49,883 bases of DNA from Pseudomonas sp. Ant30-3 (GTDB lineage: Bacteria; Pseudomonadota; Gammaproteobacteria; Pseudomonadales; Pseudomonadaceae). Shown here piece by piece: positions 40,852 through 49,772 of this stretch. The notes beneath the pieces were generated by a model. The model searched no databases and had not been told where the DNA came from. It saw nothing but the letters and a program-made list of their open reading frames with translations. The translations under genes were made by a program, and so were the position numbers. The stretch's first letter is position 1, and every line of letters begins with the position of its first letter. Where the stretch lies: the NCBI RefSeq assembly GCF_000690905.1, contig NZ_JMCL01000141.1:1-49883 (forward strand). The letters are read 5' to 3'.

Positions 40852-41907
40852 TCAATCAGCAACTGGCACGCCAGGCAGTTGCTGACGTTGATATTGGCGC
40901 GGGCACACACCGAAGCGACTGCGAAACTCGCGGGAGAAATGTGCGCCGTCGGAGAAGCCGCAGTCCATGGCGATCTGGGTGATGCTGCTGTGACTGTTGG
41001 TCAGCAACCAGCCGCCATACTCGATCCGCAGCGAGCGCTGGAACTCCATGGGCGACAGACCCAGCGACTGCTGGAATGCCCGGGTCAGCTGACGTCTTCC
41101 CAGGCCCACATACCGCGCGATGGCATCCAGCGTCGGCAAGCTGTCCATGCGCTGTTCGATGTAATGCGCCGCCTGGCGCACCCGCTCATCCTTGATGTCC
41201 GCCAGGTTGGCGTAAAAATGCGCCTGCGGTTGCCGCCCTTGGCGAATGCCCTGCAACATCATGTGCCGGACCGCCTGCTGGGCTTTTTCGCGCCCGCAAT
41301 GGCGGGCCACCAGATACAGGCCCAGATCGATGGCGGCCGTTGAGCCGGCACAGGTGATCAGGTCGCCTTCGTCGATGAACAGATGATCGACCGCTGCCGG
41401 CGTCTTGGGGAAGCGTGCGCGAAACGCGTCCAGCACGTTCCAGTGCACGCACACTGCACGGCTGCCGACCACGCCCGCCTGCGCCAGGGCAAAGGTGCCC
41501 GTGCAGATGCCGAGCAAGCGTGTGCGGCTCTTGGCCGCGCGCTGCAGCCAGTCGCGCAGATTATTCGGCAAATGGGTGTTGAGGTAGTCGTTGCCGCCGC
41601 AGATGGCCACGTAATCAAACTCGTCGAGGTCCTGTGCCAGGCCACCGGACACTTCCAGGGTGATACCGGCACTGGAGGTGCGCGGCAATCCGTCGACACT
41701 CATCACCCGCCACGCCGTATGGATCTGCCGGCTGCCTCCACCGAGGTCGGCAGACAAGCGCAACACATCGACAAAACCGGAAAACGCGGCCAGTGTGAAT
41801 TGGTCAAGCAGGACCAGCCCGACCGACAGCTGCGGGCGCCCTCCCGGCTCGCCGTTGAGCGAGTCAGGCAGGGCATTGTCGGGATGAGTCGAAGTGAGTG
41901 TGCGCAT
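40852..41907 (-). CDS. GlxA-family AraC transcriptional regulator
   Basis: 351 residues. The N-terminal DJ-1/PfpI-like domain (VGLVLLDQFTLAAFSGFVDVLRLSADLGG, then YVAICGGND and LLGICTGTFALAQAG) is followed by two AraC helix-turn-helix motifs (TLDAIARYVGLGRRQLTRAFQQSLGLSPMEF and SITQIAMDCGFSDGAHFSREFRSRFGVCPRQYQR). This architecture typifies regulators of choline, carnitine, dimethylglycine and polyamine or amino-acid use in Pseudomonas. It diverges from the ABC transporter operon at 42015, which it probably activates. Confidence 0.92.
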   Translation of the reverse strand: MRTLTSTHPDNALPDSLNGEPGGRPQLSVGLVLLDQFTLAAFSGFVDVLRLSADLGGGSRQIHTAWRVMSVDGLPRTSSAGITLEVSGGLAQDLDEFDYVAICGGNDYLNTHLPNNLRDWLQRAAKSRTRLLGICTGTFALAQAGVVGSRAVCVHWNVLDAFRARFPKTPAAVDHLFIDEGDLITCAGSTAAIDLGLYLVARHCGREKAQQAVRHMMLQGIRQGRQPQAHFYANLADIKDERVRQAAHYIEQRMDSLPTLDAIARYVGLGRRQLTRAFQQSLGLSPMEFQRSLRIEYGGWLLTNSHSSITQIAMDCGFSDGAHFSREFRSRFGVCPRQYQRQQLPGVPVAD

Positions 41908-42014
41908 GACCTAACTATTCAACTTTAAGGCCCCGAAGTGCAAGCGCTCCAATCACTGACACGAGCAAGATGCAACGAAGGGGAAACGTCCACCCACGCC
42001 CCAGGGGACACACG

Positions 42015-43067
42015 ATGAAACTGAAGACAGGCAAGAAAATCACCGCTGCTCTTTTGGTTACCGGCTGCATCTCCTCACCCGCCGTCCTGGCTGATCCACA
42101 AAAGCTGACCGTTGCGTTGTACGGCGGCAACTGGGGGGAGGCGTTCCTTAAATGTGTTGCAGAACCTTTCACGCAGGCCACCGGTGTTGCGGTGGCAGCG
42201 GAAGTCGGTACGTCGACCACCACGCTGGCAAAACTCCAGCAACAAAAATCCAGCCCGACCATTGATGTGGCGTGGATGGATGGCGGCATCAGTGAACTGG
42301 CCTACGCCGCCGGCGTTATCGCTGACCTCGATGCTGCAGCCATTCCCAACCTGAAAAACGTCGAAGAAAAAGCGGTCTACGCCGAGGGCGGTCATACCTT
42401 CGCCGTCAGTAGCGGTTTCTATTCCTTGGGCCTCACCTACAACACCAAGGAAATCAAGGAAGCGCCCACCAGCTGGAAAGACCTGTGGAATCCGGAATAC
42501 GCCGGCGCCATCGCCCTGCCCTCGCCGGCCAACTCCTCCGGAGTGCCGTTCGTGTTTTTCATGGCGGACGTGTGGGGCATCGACCGCAAAAATCTCGATC
42601 CGCTTGACAGCAAATTGGGCGCACTCGACACCGCGCTGTTTTTTGACAGTTCGGGTGCTGCCACCAACGCTTTTCAGAGCGGCGAAGCGATCATTGGCGC
42701 GCACTTCAACGTCGGCGCCTGGGACTTGATCGACAAGGGCGCACCGATCGCTTTCACCATTCCCAAGGAAGGCGCCTGGGCCACCGATGCGCGCTTGCAC
42801 CTGATCAAGGGGGCGAAGAACAGCAAGGCCGGCGAACAGTTCATCAATACCGCGCTGACCAAGGAAGCGGCGTCCTGCCTGGCCGGCAAGCTGTACCTGG
42901 GGCCGGCGGTGAAAGGCGTCGAAGTGGCGGATGACGTGGCGCGCAAGTTGCCTTGGGGTGTCGGCGGTTCGATTGACAACCTGCGGCTGTTCGACTGGAG
43001 CCAGATCAATGCCCAGCGCGCCAGCGTAACCGACGACTGGAACCGCAAAGTCACCGCCAGAAACTAG
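42015..43067 (+). CDS. Periplasmic binding protein of a polyamine-type ABC transporter
   Basis: 350 residues from ATG 42015 (AGGGGA 6 bases upstream). Signal peptide ending PAVLA, then the spermidine/putrescine-type binding fold: KLTVALYGGNWGEAFLKCVAEPFTQATGVAV, IDVAWMDGGISELAYAAGVIADLD, SWKDLWNPEYAGAIALPSP, GAHFNVGAWDLIDKGAPIAFTIPKEG. First gene of a five-gene operon (binding protein, ATPase, two permeases, proline-racemase homologue). The enzyme at the end suggests an imino acid or related compound rather than a simple polyamine; this is inference. Confidence 0.9.
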   Translation: MKLKTGKKITAALLVTGCISSPAVLADPQKLTVALYGGNWGEAFLKCVAEPFTQATGVAVAAEVGTSTTTLAKLQQQKSSPTIDVAWMDGGISELAYAAGVIADLDAAAIPNLKNVEEKAVYAEGGHTFAVSSGFYSLGLTYNTKEIKEAPTSWKDLWNPEYAGAIALPSPANSSGVPFVFFMADVWGIDRKNLDPLDSKLGALDTALFFDSSGAATNAFQSGEAIIGAHFNVGAWDLIDKGAPIAFTIPKEGAWATDARLHLIKGAKNSKAGEQFINTALTKEAASCLAGKLYLGPAVKGVEVADDVARKLPWGVGGSIDNLRLFDWSQINAQRASVTDDWNRKVTARN

Positions 43068-43082
43068 CTCAAGAGGTCTGCA

Positions 43083-44141
43083 ATGTCAGTTTTGTTGAGC
43101 ATCGACAGCGTCTGTAAAAGCTTTGGGCCATACCAGGCGCTGGACAACATTCACCTGGAGATCGAGCAGGGCGAATTCATCGTACTGCTCGGCCCCAGTG
43201 GCTGTGGCAAGACCACCCTGCTGCGTTCGATTGCCGGCTTCATGCAGCCCGATTCCGGCAGCATCGCGATCGAGGGTCAGGACGTCAGTCGCCTGCCGCC
43301 GTACCGTCGACCGCTCAACACGGTGTTCCAGAACTACGCGCTGTTTCCGCACATGACCGTGCTGGAAAACGTTGCCTACGGCCCGCGCCGCCAGGGTGTC
43401 AACCGCACTGAAGCGAAACTGAAGGCGCGTGAAGCCTTGGCCATGGTCGGCCTGGAAACCCTCGAAGAGCGATTCCCTCGCGGCTTGTCCGGTGGCCAGC
43501 AACAACGCGTGGCGCTGGCTCGCGCCATCGTCAATCAACCGAAACTGCTGTTGCTTGATGAGCCACTGTCGGCGCTGGACATGAAACTGCGCAAGCGCAT
43601 GCAGCTCGAGCTCAAGCACCTGCAGGCCAAGCTCGGCATCGCCTTCATTTTTGTCACCCACGATCAGGAAGAAGCGATGACCATCGCCGACCGCATCGTG
43701 GTGATGAATGCCGGCCGCATCGAGCAGGTCGGGGCGTGCAGCGAGATTTACAGCGCACCGGCCTCACGCTTCGTCGCCGACTTTATCGGCGAGGCCAACC
43801 TGATCGGCTATCAGGTCAGCGAAAATGGCGAGATTCGTCTGGGCATCGGGCACACACCCATTATCCATCCGGCAAAAGACCTGCTGCCGCGTGGCGTGGC
43901 CGTGCTGCGACCCGAACATCTGGAGGTGCTGGATGCGTCGAGCAGCCGCGCCTGCGAAATCCACGGCACGGTGACCGATATCGTTACCGTCGGCAGTCAT
44001 ACGCTGGTGCATGCCTTGATCGACGGGCAAGCGATCGTTGCGCGCACGATGGGTTTCCCGCGCGCCGATCTGGTCACGGGGAGCAGCGTGCGCTTGGGCT
44101 TCAATCCTGCGCACCTGCACCTGATTGGTGAAGCGCTATGA
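43083..44141 (+). CDS. ABC transporter ATP-binding protein, PotA type
   Basis: 352 residues. Walker A GPSGCGKTTLL, Q-loop VFQNYALFPHM, signature LSGGQQQRVALARAI, Walker B LLLLDEPLSALD, switch histidine VTHDQEEAM, then a C-terminal TOBE domain (GVAVLRPEHLEVLD). Drives the importer encoded by the adjacent genes. It begins 15 bases after the binding-protein gene and overlaps the first permease by 4 bases. Confidence 0.94.
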   Translation: MSVLLSIDSVCKSFGPYQALDNIHLEIEQGEFIVLLGPSGCGKTTLLRSIAGFMQPDSGSIAIEGQDVSRLPPYRRPLNTVFQNYALFPHMTVLENVAYGPRRQGVNRTEAKLKAREALAMVGLETLEERFPRGLSGGQQQRVALARAIVNQPKLLLLDEPLSALDMKLRKRMQLELKHLQAKLGIAFIFVTHDQEEAMTIADRIVVMNAGRIEQVGACSEIYSAPASRFVADFIGEANLIGYQVSENGEIRLGIGHTPIIHPAKDLLPRGVAVLRPEHLEVLDASSSRACEIHGTVTDIVTVGSHTLVHALIDGQAIVARTMGFPRADLVTGSSVRLGFNPAHLHLIGEAL

Positions 44142-44980
44142 AACGCCAGGTGCTGGCTCCGGCGTTAATGCTGTTCGGCGCTCTGGCGTTTTTCGCCGCG
44201 TTCTTTCTGGCGCCGTTCGCCGTGGTGATCTTCGCCAGCCTGACCCAGGGTGCCGATCAAACGCTCACCCTTGAACACTACATCCGCGTGCTGGGCGATC
44301 AGTACCACTGGGATGTGATTCTGGTGACCTTCCGCATCGCCGCGCTGACCACGCTGATTTCCTTGCTGCTCGGTTACCCGCTGGCCTGGTATCTGGTGCG
44401 CGTGGTCAAGTGGCGAGCGTGGCGCCGGGCCTGTGTGATTCTGCTGGTGGTGCCGATGTTCACCAGCAATATCGTCCGTTCGTTCGGCTGGATGGTGTTG
44501 CTGGGGCGCAAAGGCCTGGTGAATCAGAGCCTGCTGGAGACGGGCCTGATTGAAACGCCGATCCGCTTCCTCGGCACCGAACTCGGCATCCTCATCGGTA
44601 TGGTCTACATCCTGCTGCCGTTCATTGTGCTCGCCGCCGGTAACGCACTGGCGCAAGTTGACCCGGCATTTGAGCAGGCCTCCGAGGACCTTGGCGCCAG
44701 CCCACGCTCGACGTTTTTCCACGTGGTGCTGCCGCTGACCATGCCTGGGATCATCTCCGGTTCGATCATGGTGTTCACCCTGGCGGCGAGCGCTTACGTA
44801 ACCCCGGCGCTGCTGTCCGGTGGACGCATTTCAGTGCTGTCGATGCTGATCTTCCAGCAATACAGCTCGGTTTTCGATTTCAATTACGGCGGCGCGCTGA
44901 GCGTGGTGCTGCTGATTTTCACCCTGATCATGGTCGGCTTGGCCGGACGGGTCGGCAGCATTCGGGGGAGCAATCAATGA
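44138..44980 (+). CDS. ABC transporter permease, PotB type
   Basis: 280 residues with six hydrophobic helices. The ATPase-contacting EAA loop reads EQASEDLGASPRSTFFHVVLPLTMPGI. The N-terminus is LMLFGALAFFAAFFLAPFAVVIFASL. Inner-membrane channel half; overlaps both neighbours (ATGA at each end). Confidence 0.93.
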   Translation: MKRQVLAPALMLFGALAFFAAFFLAPFAVVIFASLTQGADQTLTLEHYIRVLGDQYHWDVILVTFRIAALTTLISLLLGYPLAWYLVRVVKWRAWRRACVILLVVPMFTSNIVRSFGWMVLLGRKGLVNQSLLETGLIETPIRFLGTELGILIGMVYILLPFIVLAAGNALAQVDPAFEQASEDLGASPRSTFFHVVLPLTMPGIISGSIMVFTLAASAYVTPALLSGGRISVLSMLIFQQYSSVFDFNYGGALSVVLLIFTLIMVGLAGRVGSIRGSNQ

Positions 44981-45765
44981 TCACTAAAATGCTGGTCAGA
45001 CTGGTGTCGTGGGCCGTGCTTGGCTACATGCTGCTGCCACTGGTGGTGATCCTCGGCGTGTCTGTGACCGCGACTTCTTTCCTGGCCTTCCCGCCGCAGG
45101 GCTGGACGCTGGATTGGTACGCAAAAATGCTCGGTGACCCCAGCTATGTGGCGTCATTTGCCACCAGCACCCTGCTCGCCCTGGTCGCGACGTTGGTGGC
45201 AGTGCTGCTCAGCGTGCCGGCCGCGCTGGCAATGGCGCGCTATGACTTTCCCGGCAAGGGCACGATCCTCGCGGCGCTCACCTCACCGCTGGTATTTCCG
45301 CACATCGTGCTCGGCGCAGCGCTGCTGCAATTTGGCGGTTACTTCGGTTTGACCCGCAGTTTTCTGGCGTTGTTGATCGGCCACACCATCATCATTTCGC
45401 CCTTCGTGCTGCGTTCGGTGCTGTCGATGCTGACGCCGGAACAGCGCGCCCTGGAAGAAGCGTCCAGCGATCTCGGCGGTACGCCTTGGGCGACCTTCTT
45501 TCTGGTGGTGCTGCCGCAGATTCGTCCGGGCATTGTCACCGGCTCGATCTTCGCGTTCATCTCGTCGTGGATCAACGTCGAGCTGTCGATCTTCAACACC
45601 ACGCCAGACCTCAACACCATCCCGGTGAAACTCTTCAACTACGTGCAGTACACCGTCGACCCGACCATCGCCGCCGCCTCCGGCGCGACCATTATCGTCG
45701 TGGTGCTCGCGGTGATCATTCTCGACCTCTGTATCGGTCTCGACCTTTTGTCAGAACGCAAATAA
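44977..45765 (+). CDS. ABC transporter permease, PotC type
   Basis: 262 residues, six helices. EAA loop EEASSDLGGTPWATFFLVVLPQIRPGI; LAFPPQGWTLDWYAKMLGDPSYVASFATSTLLALVAT is typical of PotC. Second channel half of the importer. Starts in an ATGA overlap with the first permease; 57 bases separate it from the enzyme gene. Confidence 0.93.
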   Translation: MITKMLVRLVSWAVLGYMLLPLVVILGVSVTATSFLAFPPQGWTLDWYAKMLGDPSYVASFATSTLLALVATLVAVLLSVPAALAMARYDFPGKGTILAALTSPLVFPHIVLGAALLQFGGYFGLTRSFLALLIGHTIIISPFVLRSVLSMLTPEQRALEEASSDLGGTPWATFFLVVLPQIRPGIVTGSIFAFISSWINVELSIFNTTPDLNTIPVKLFNYVQYTVDPTIAAASGATIIVVVLAVIILDLCIGLDLLSERK

Positions 45766-45822
45766 CCGTCCACTTCCAGCCATACATAGCCATAAATCCG
45801 CCCGTCAGCCAGGAGTTCAGTC

Positions 45823-46836
45823 ATGCGCATGCAAGACACGTTCGATGTCATCTATACCCATACCGAAGGCGAACCACTGTGCATCGTTCACAGCGGCATT
45901 CCCTACCCCGCCGGTTCGAGCATCCTCGCCAAGCGCGCCTTTCTTGAGCAGAACTACGATTGGTTGCGCAAGGCCCTGATGCAGGAACCGCGTGGCCACA
46001 AGGACATGTTCGGCGTGTTCCTCACGCCGCCATCGAGCAGCGAATTCGACGCCGGCCTGATCTACATGGACGGCAGTGTGTATTCGCACATGTGCGGTCA
46101 CGGCACGATCGCCGTGAGCATGGCGATGGTCGCGCTCGGCCTGGTGCCGCGCGGTGCCGATGGCATCACCAAAATCCGCTTCGAAACCACCGCCGGCCTG
46201 GTGGTGGCCGAGGTCGCTTCCGAAGGCGATAAAGTACTGTGGACCCGTTTTGAAAACGTGCCGGCCTACGTCGCTGCTCAGGACATCCCGATCACACTGC
46301 CCGGCTACGGTGACCTCAAGGCTGATCTGGTCTGGGGCGGCAACTACTTCGGCATCATCGACCTGAGCGATTGCGACCTGCGCATCAGCCCCGACAACGG
46401 CAGCGAACTGTCGCGTCTCGGCCTGCTGGCGCGTGACCAGATCAACCGGCAACTGAAGATCCAGCACCCCACCGAGGCGCACATCAATGACCTCAACTTC
46501 ATCACTTTCTGGCACCCGGCGACCATCGAAGGCGCGTTCTATAAGAACGTCCACGTGTTCAGCGCCGGTCAGCTCGACCGTTCGCCCGGCGGCACGGGCA
46601 CCAGCGCGATGATGGCGATGTTCGAGGCTCGGGGAAAACTCGGTTTGAACCAACCGATTCTGTCCGAAGGGTTGTTGGGTAGCGGCACCTTTGAAGGCTG
46701 CCTGCTGGGCGAAGTCGACCTCAATGGCACCCGCGCAGTACGCCCGACGGTCAAAGGTACGGCGAGCATCCTCGGCACTTCGCGCTGGGTGATCGAACGC
46801 AATGATCCGGTGGGCGCGGGGTTTGTTATTAACTGA
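45823..46836 (+). CDS. Proline racemase-family enzyme with Cys/Gly catalytic pair
   Basis: 337 residues, ATG 45823 with AGGAG 7 bases upstream. Family landmarks: YTHTEGEPLCIV, MCGHGTIAVSMAMVALGLV (first catalytic Cys, C91), ETTAGLVVAEV, GGNYFGIIDLSDCDLRI, QLDRSPGGTGTSAMMAMF and LLGSGTFEGCLLGEVD. Racemases and 4-hydroxyproline epimerases have a second catalytic Cys in PCGTGT, and trans-3-hydroxy-L-proline dehydratases have Thr there; here it is Gly (G256). Two-base proton shuttling is therefore unlikely, and a dehydratase or other lyase reaction on an imino or amino acid is more plausible. It ends the transporter operon; a REP doublet follows. Confidence 0.9.
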   Translation: MRMQDTFDVIYTHTEGEPLCIVHSGIPYPAGSSILAKRAFLEQNYDWLRKALMQEPRGHKDMFGVFLTPPSSSEFDAGLIYMDGSVYSHMCGHGTIAVSMAMVALGLVPRGADGITKIRFETTAGLVVAEVASEGDKVLWTRFENVPAYVAAQDIPITLPGYGDLKADLVWGGNYFGIIDLSDCDLRISPDNGSELSRLGLLARDQINRQLKIQHPTEAHINDLNFITFWHPATIEGAFYKNVHVFSAGQLDRSPGGTGTSAMMAMFEARGKLGLNQPILSEGLLGSGTFEGCLLGEVDLNGTRAVRPTVKGTASILGTSRWVIERNDPVGAGFVIN

Positions 46837-46925
46837 TGGGCGCTGCGGCAACCGCCGCGGTCCTGGTTGACTGATCGATCGCCAGCACGGCCTCTGATCA
46901 ACTGACTGATCGCCAGTGCAGTCTC

Positions 46926-47054
46926 TGTAGCAGCTGGCGAAGCCTGCGTCCGGCTGCGAAGCAGTCGTGATGGTGAATGCGTTCTGGTCATTCACCGAGT
47001 TGGCTGATTTTACGACTGCTTCGCAGCCGGACGCAGGCTGCGCCAGCTGCTACA
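46926..47054. repeat. REP doublet (REPIN), sister of the element at 22760
   Basis: Inverted arms of about 43 bases starting TGTAGCAGCTGGCGAAGCC, with one difference between arms. The spacer again carries GGTGAATG/CATTCACC and GGCTGATTTTACG, so the two elements are copies of one longer unit. Confidence 0.88.
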
Positions 47055-47124
47055 GGTTTGTGCGGCAATGCTCCTGCGGTGTATCAGTGTGTATATGGCT
47101 GCTATTTTGATACATGGGTTTTCA

Positions 47125-47206
47125 CCGGGCTGGGGATTCGACACAGCCCGGATACGTCACCGCGTTGAAATGGGCGCCAGGTTTGAAGGGCAGCAGTCAG
47201 CCCTTC
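47125..47206 (+). promoter_or_regulatory. Two hairpins upstream of the exported hydrolase gene
   Basis: CCGGGCTG/CAGCCCGG (47125-47132 with 47144-47151) and GAAGGGC/GCCCTTC (47185-47191 with 47200-47206), both perfect. The second ends 28 bases before the ATG at 47235. There is no T-run. Possibly a 5'UTR structure or leftover terminator. Confidence 0.35.
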
Positions 47207-47234
47207 GATCATTGGCTCGCAACGGAGACTTCAC

Positions 47235-48302
47235 ATGAAAACGGCACTGCAGAACAACAAACCCAATAAAACTCGCCGCCACTTGGCCGGCTCGTCAATC
47301 CTCGCACTCGCCCTGTTCGGCGTGCTCGGCGTGGCCCAGGCGCAGACCGCAGCGACCGCCCAGCCCGCGGCAAATAACGCGCAAGCTTCATATACGAGCC
47401 CTTCCCCGTTCGGCCCGCTCAAGCACGTCAAGGCTGGCCTGCTCGACGTGGCCTACGCCGAAACGGGTCCTGCCAATGGCCCGGTGGTGATTCTGCTGCA
47501 CGGCTGGCCGTACGACATTCACAGTTACGACGAGGTCGCGCCGTTGCTCGCGGCCAAGGGCTATCGCGTGCTGATGCCGTATGCGCGAGGCTATGGCGAC
47601 ACGCATTTCCTTTCCGATAAAACCTTGCGCAACGGTCAACCGGCGGCGCTGGCCAGCGACGTCATCGACTTCATGGACGCACTGCAAATCAAACAGGCGG
47701 TGCTCGGCGGCTACGATTGGGGCGCGCGTTCAGCCGGCATCGTCGCCGCGTTGTGGCCGGAGCGGGTCAAGGCGCTGGTGGCGGTCAGTGGTTACCTGAT
47801 CGGCAATCAAGCGGCCGGGCAAAATCCGCTGCCGCCCAAGGCTGAATTGCAGTGGTGGTATCAGTTCTACTTCGCCACCGAGCGCGGCCGTGCCGGGTAT
47901 GCGAAGAACACCCATGATTTTGCCAAACTGATCTGGCAACTGGCTTCGCCGAAATGGGCGTTCGACGACGCCACGTTCGAGCGCAGCGCCAAGGCGTTGA
48001 GCAACCCCGATCATGTCGACATCACCGTGTTCAACTATCGCTGGCGCCTCGGCCTGGTTCAGGGTGAAAGCCAGTACGAGGCGCTCGAGCAGAAACTCGC
48101 CAAGGCACCGTCCATCAGCGTGCCGACCATCACCCTCGAAAGCGATGCCAACGGCGCACCACACCCGGCGCCCGAGGACTACGCCAAGCGCTTCACCGGC
48201 AAATACGAATTCCGCCTGATCAGCGGCGGCATCGGCCACAACCTGCCGCAGGAAGACCCGCGGGCGTTCGCCAAGGCGGTGATTGATGCGGATCACCTGT
48301 AA
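47235..48302 (+). CDS. Exported epoxide hydrolase-like alpha/beta hydrolase
   Basis: 355 residues, GGAG 7 bases before the ATG. The signal peptide ends AQA at about residue 36; it contains TRRHLAG before the hydrophobic core, a weak twin-arginine-like pattern. The core fold has HGWPYDIHSYDE (oxyanion region) and GGYDWGARSAG with Asp161 as nucleophile, the hallmark of epoxide hydrolases and dehalogenases rather than esterases. Lid-region tyrosines (WWYQFYFATE, FNYRWRLG) favour epoxide hydrolase. The catalytic His lies in GGIGHNLPQEDP. A secreted epoxide hydrolase in Pseudomonas recalls the Cif-type proteins, but the sequence is not obviously that family. Substrate unknown. Confidence 0.88.
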   Translation: MKTALQNNKPNKTRRHLAGSSILALALFGVLGVAQAQTAATAQPAANNAQASYTSPSPFGPLKHVKAGLLDVAYAETGPANGPVVILLHGWPYDIHSYDEVAPLLAAKGYRVLMPYARGYGDTHFLSDKTLRNGQPAALASDVIDFMDALQIKQAVLGGYDWGARSAGIVAALWPERVKALVAVSGYLIGNQAAGQNPLPPKAELQWWYQFYFATERGRAGYAKNTHDFAKLIWQLASPKWAFDDATFERSAKALSNPDHVDITVFNYRWRLGLVQGESQYEALEQKLAKAPSISVPTITLESDANGAPHPAPEDYAKRFTGKYEFRLISGGIGHNLPQEDPRAFAKAVIDADHL

Positions 48303-48327
48303 GGCTTGCCTGAGTTTCTCGCGACAT

Positions 48328-48358
48328 AAAAAAACGGCCTGATGGGCCGTTTTTTTTT
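48328..48358. terminator. Bidirectional intrinsic terminator
   Basis: A-run, ACGGCC (48334-48339), 5-base loop, GGCCGT (48345-48350), eight Ts. It serves both the hydrolase gene and the convergent uvsE gene, whose stop is a few bases away. Confidence 0.92.
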
Positions 48359-48363
48359 GTGCT

Positions 48364-49389
48364 TCACGCCCCGGGCGCAAACTCTTTATAGAAGGCCAGC
48401 GCCGCGAGGTTCTTGTCCTTGGCTTCGAGCATGACGTCGAACCGATCCATGAACAGCTGTGCGTAAGTGTTGGTCCAGCGATTCCACATCTGCGCGCTGT
48501 GGCCGTAGAGGTCGCGCTTGGTCACCACTTGCAGCAACTCGGGCATTTCCAGCTTGCGGTCGGCGTCGAAACCCAACTCCTGCAAGCGCTCCGGGGGCTG
48601 CGAGTAATGCATCGTCGGCCGGACCCCGCGCCAGCTGTCGATGACCTGTTGCACACGCGCGGAATCCGGCGCGATGTAGTCGTTTTCGTTAATCCAGCAA
48701 TGATGGATGTCGAGCACCACCGGGGCCAGATCCGCCAGTTGCAGGCAGTCGTCGACGCCGTAGGTTTTCTCTTCGTTCTCGAAGGTGATGCAGTTGCGCG
48801 CCACTTCAGACAGCCGCGGCCAGACCGCCCGAATGCCCTCGCCCCCCAAGCGACCGGCAATGTGTACGTTGCATTTGAAGTCCTGAAAACGCTGACCGTA
48901 GCCCATCATCCGGATCATGTCGGCGTGGTATTCGAACTCGGCGAGGCTGTTTTCCACCACGTTCGGCTTGTCCGAACCCAGCACGCAGTATTGGCCGGGG
49001 TGAAACGACAAGCGAATGTCCGCCGCCCGCGCCAGCGTACCGATGGCAGCGAAGCGCTCGGCGAGCTGATCTTGAATAGCCGGGTCCTGATAGAACGCAG
49101 CCACTTTCGGGTGACTGTAGAACGGCAGTAAATCGCTGCTGAGCCGCAGCATGCGCAAGGTTGGCGGCAACTCGGCGACGTAGGCCAGCAAGCGCAGTTG
49201 CGCCTCCAGATTATGCGCGATCACTTCCAGCAAACGGTCCCGAGCCACCTGCGCTTCGACGCTATCCATCCAGCGCAACGTGGTGGTTCGCGGGTTGAAC
49301 GGGCTCTCGATGAGTTTCAAAGCACTGAGCGAAAGGTCGCGCTCGGGATGCTTGAACTGGCAGGCGAAACCGATTCGTGGGTGGGTCAT
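48364..49389 (-). CDS. uvsE: UV damage endonuclease UvsE
   Basis: 341 residues from ATG 49389 (AGGA 6 bases upstream); an in-frame start at 49464 lacks support. TIM-barrel repair nuclease that nicks 5' to UV photoproducts. Seen: RIGFACQFKHPERD, LRMLRLSSDLLPFYSHP, IRLSFHPGQYCVLGSDKPNVVENSLAEFEYHADMI, CNVHIAGRLGGEG, ITFENEEKTYGVDDCL, VVLDIHHCWINEND and PTMHYSQPP, which contribute the metal ligands (His, Glu, Asp). The only repair gene in the window; no LexA box was identified upstream. Confidence 0.93.
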   Translation of the reverse strand: MTHPRIGFACQFKHPERDLSLSALKLIESPFNPRTTTLRWMDSVEAQVARDRLLEVIAHNLEAQLRLLAYVAELPPTLRMLRLSSDLLPFYSHPKVAAFYQDPAIQDQLAERFAAIGTLARAADIRLSFHPGQYCVLGSDKPNVVENSLAEFEYHADMIRMMGYGQRFQDFKCNVHIAGRLGGEGIRAVWPRLSEVARNCITFENEEKTYGVDDCLQLADLAPVVLDIHHCWINENDYIAPDSARVQQVIDSWRGVRPTMHYSQPPERLQELGFDADRKLEMPELLQVVTKRDLYGHSAQMWNRWTNTYAQLFMDRFDVMLEAKDKNLAALAFYKEFAPGA

Positions 49390-49534
49390 GGGGAATCCTG
49401 GGTGTGGGGCTTGATTGGTGATAGACCGCGGGATGGGGCGGACTTTCCAAGCGATTTTTGGCAATGCGCCGGTTTATGAATCAGGCTCATCAGACGGTGT
49501 ACATATCCGTTTTTGCGGTGATGGCTGATATGGG

Positions 49535-49740
49535 TTCCGCCCTTACGGCGGGTCACTTGGAAAAGCCTGCGCGGCCCGGCGCCAAGTAACCAAGCGCCTG
49601 CACCCCGACGTACGGTGGCACGCTAAGGCTCGCCATACCCTCGCTCCGGTCCTGCTCCGTGGGCCCGCCGGCATCCTTGCCGGGTTGCCCACTGCGCAGA
49701 ACCTGCGCTCGGCCTTCCGACGGGGCAGCGCGCAGTCTGT
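49535..49740. repeat. Dispersed intergenic repeat of Pseudomonas type
   Basis: GTTCCGCCCTTACGGCGGGT opens it (CCGCC/GGCGG hairpin 49537-49551), followed by CACTTGG/CCAAGTAA arms and a GC-rich stretch with CCGGCATCCTTGCCGGGTTG. From memory this sequence recurs in many Pseudomonas genomes and is often mis-annotated as small hypothetical proteins. No gene is supported in 49465-49772. Confidence 0.55.
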
Positions 49741-49772
49741 GCAGGATCATTCTGTCCGATACGACACAGGAC

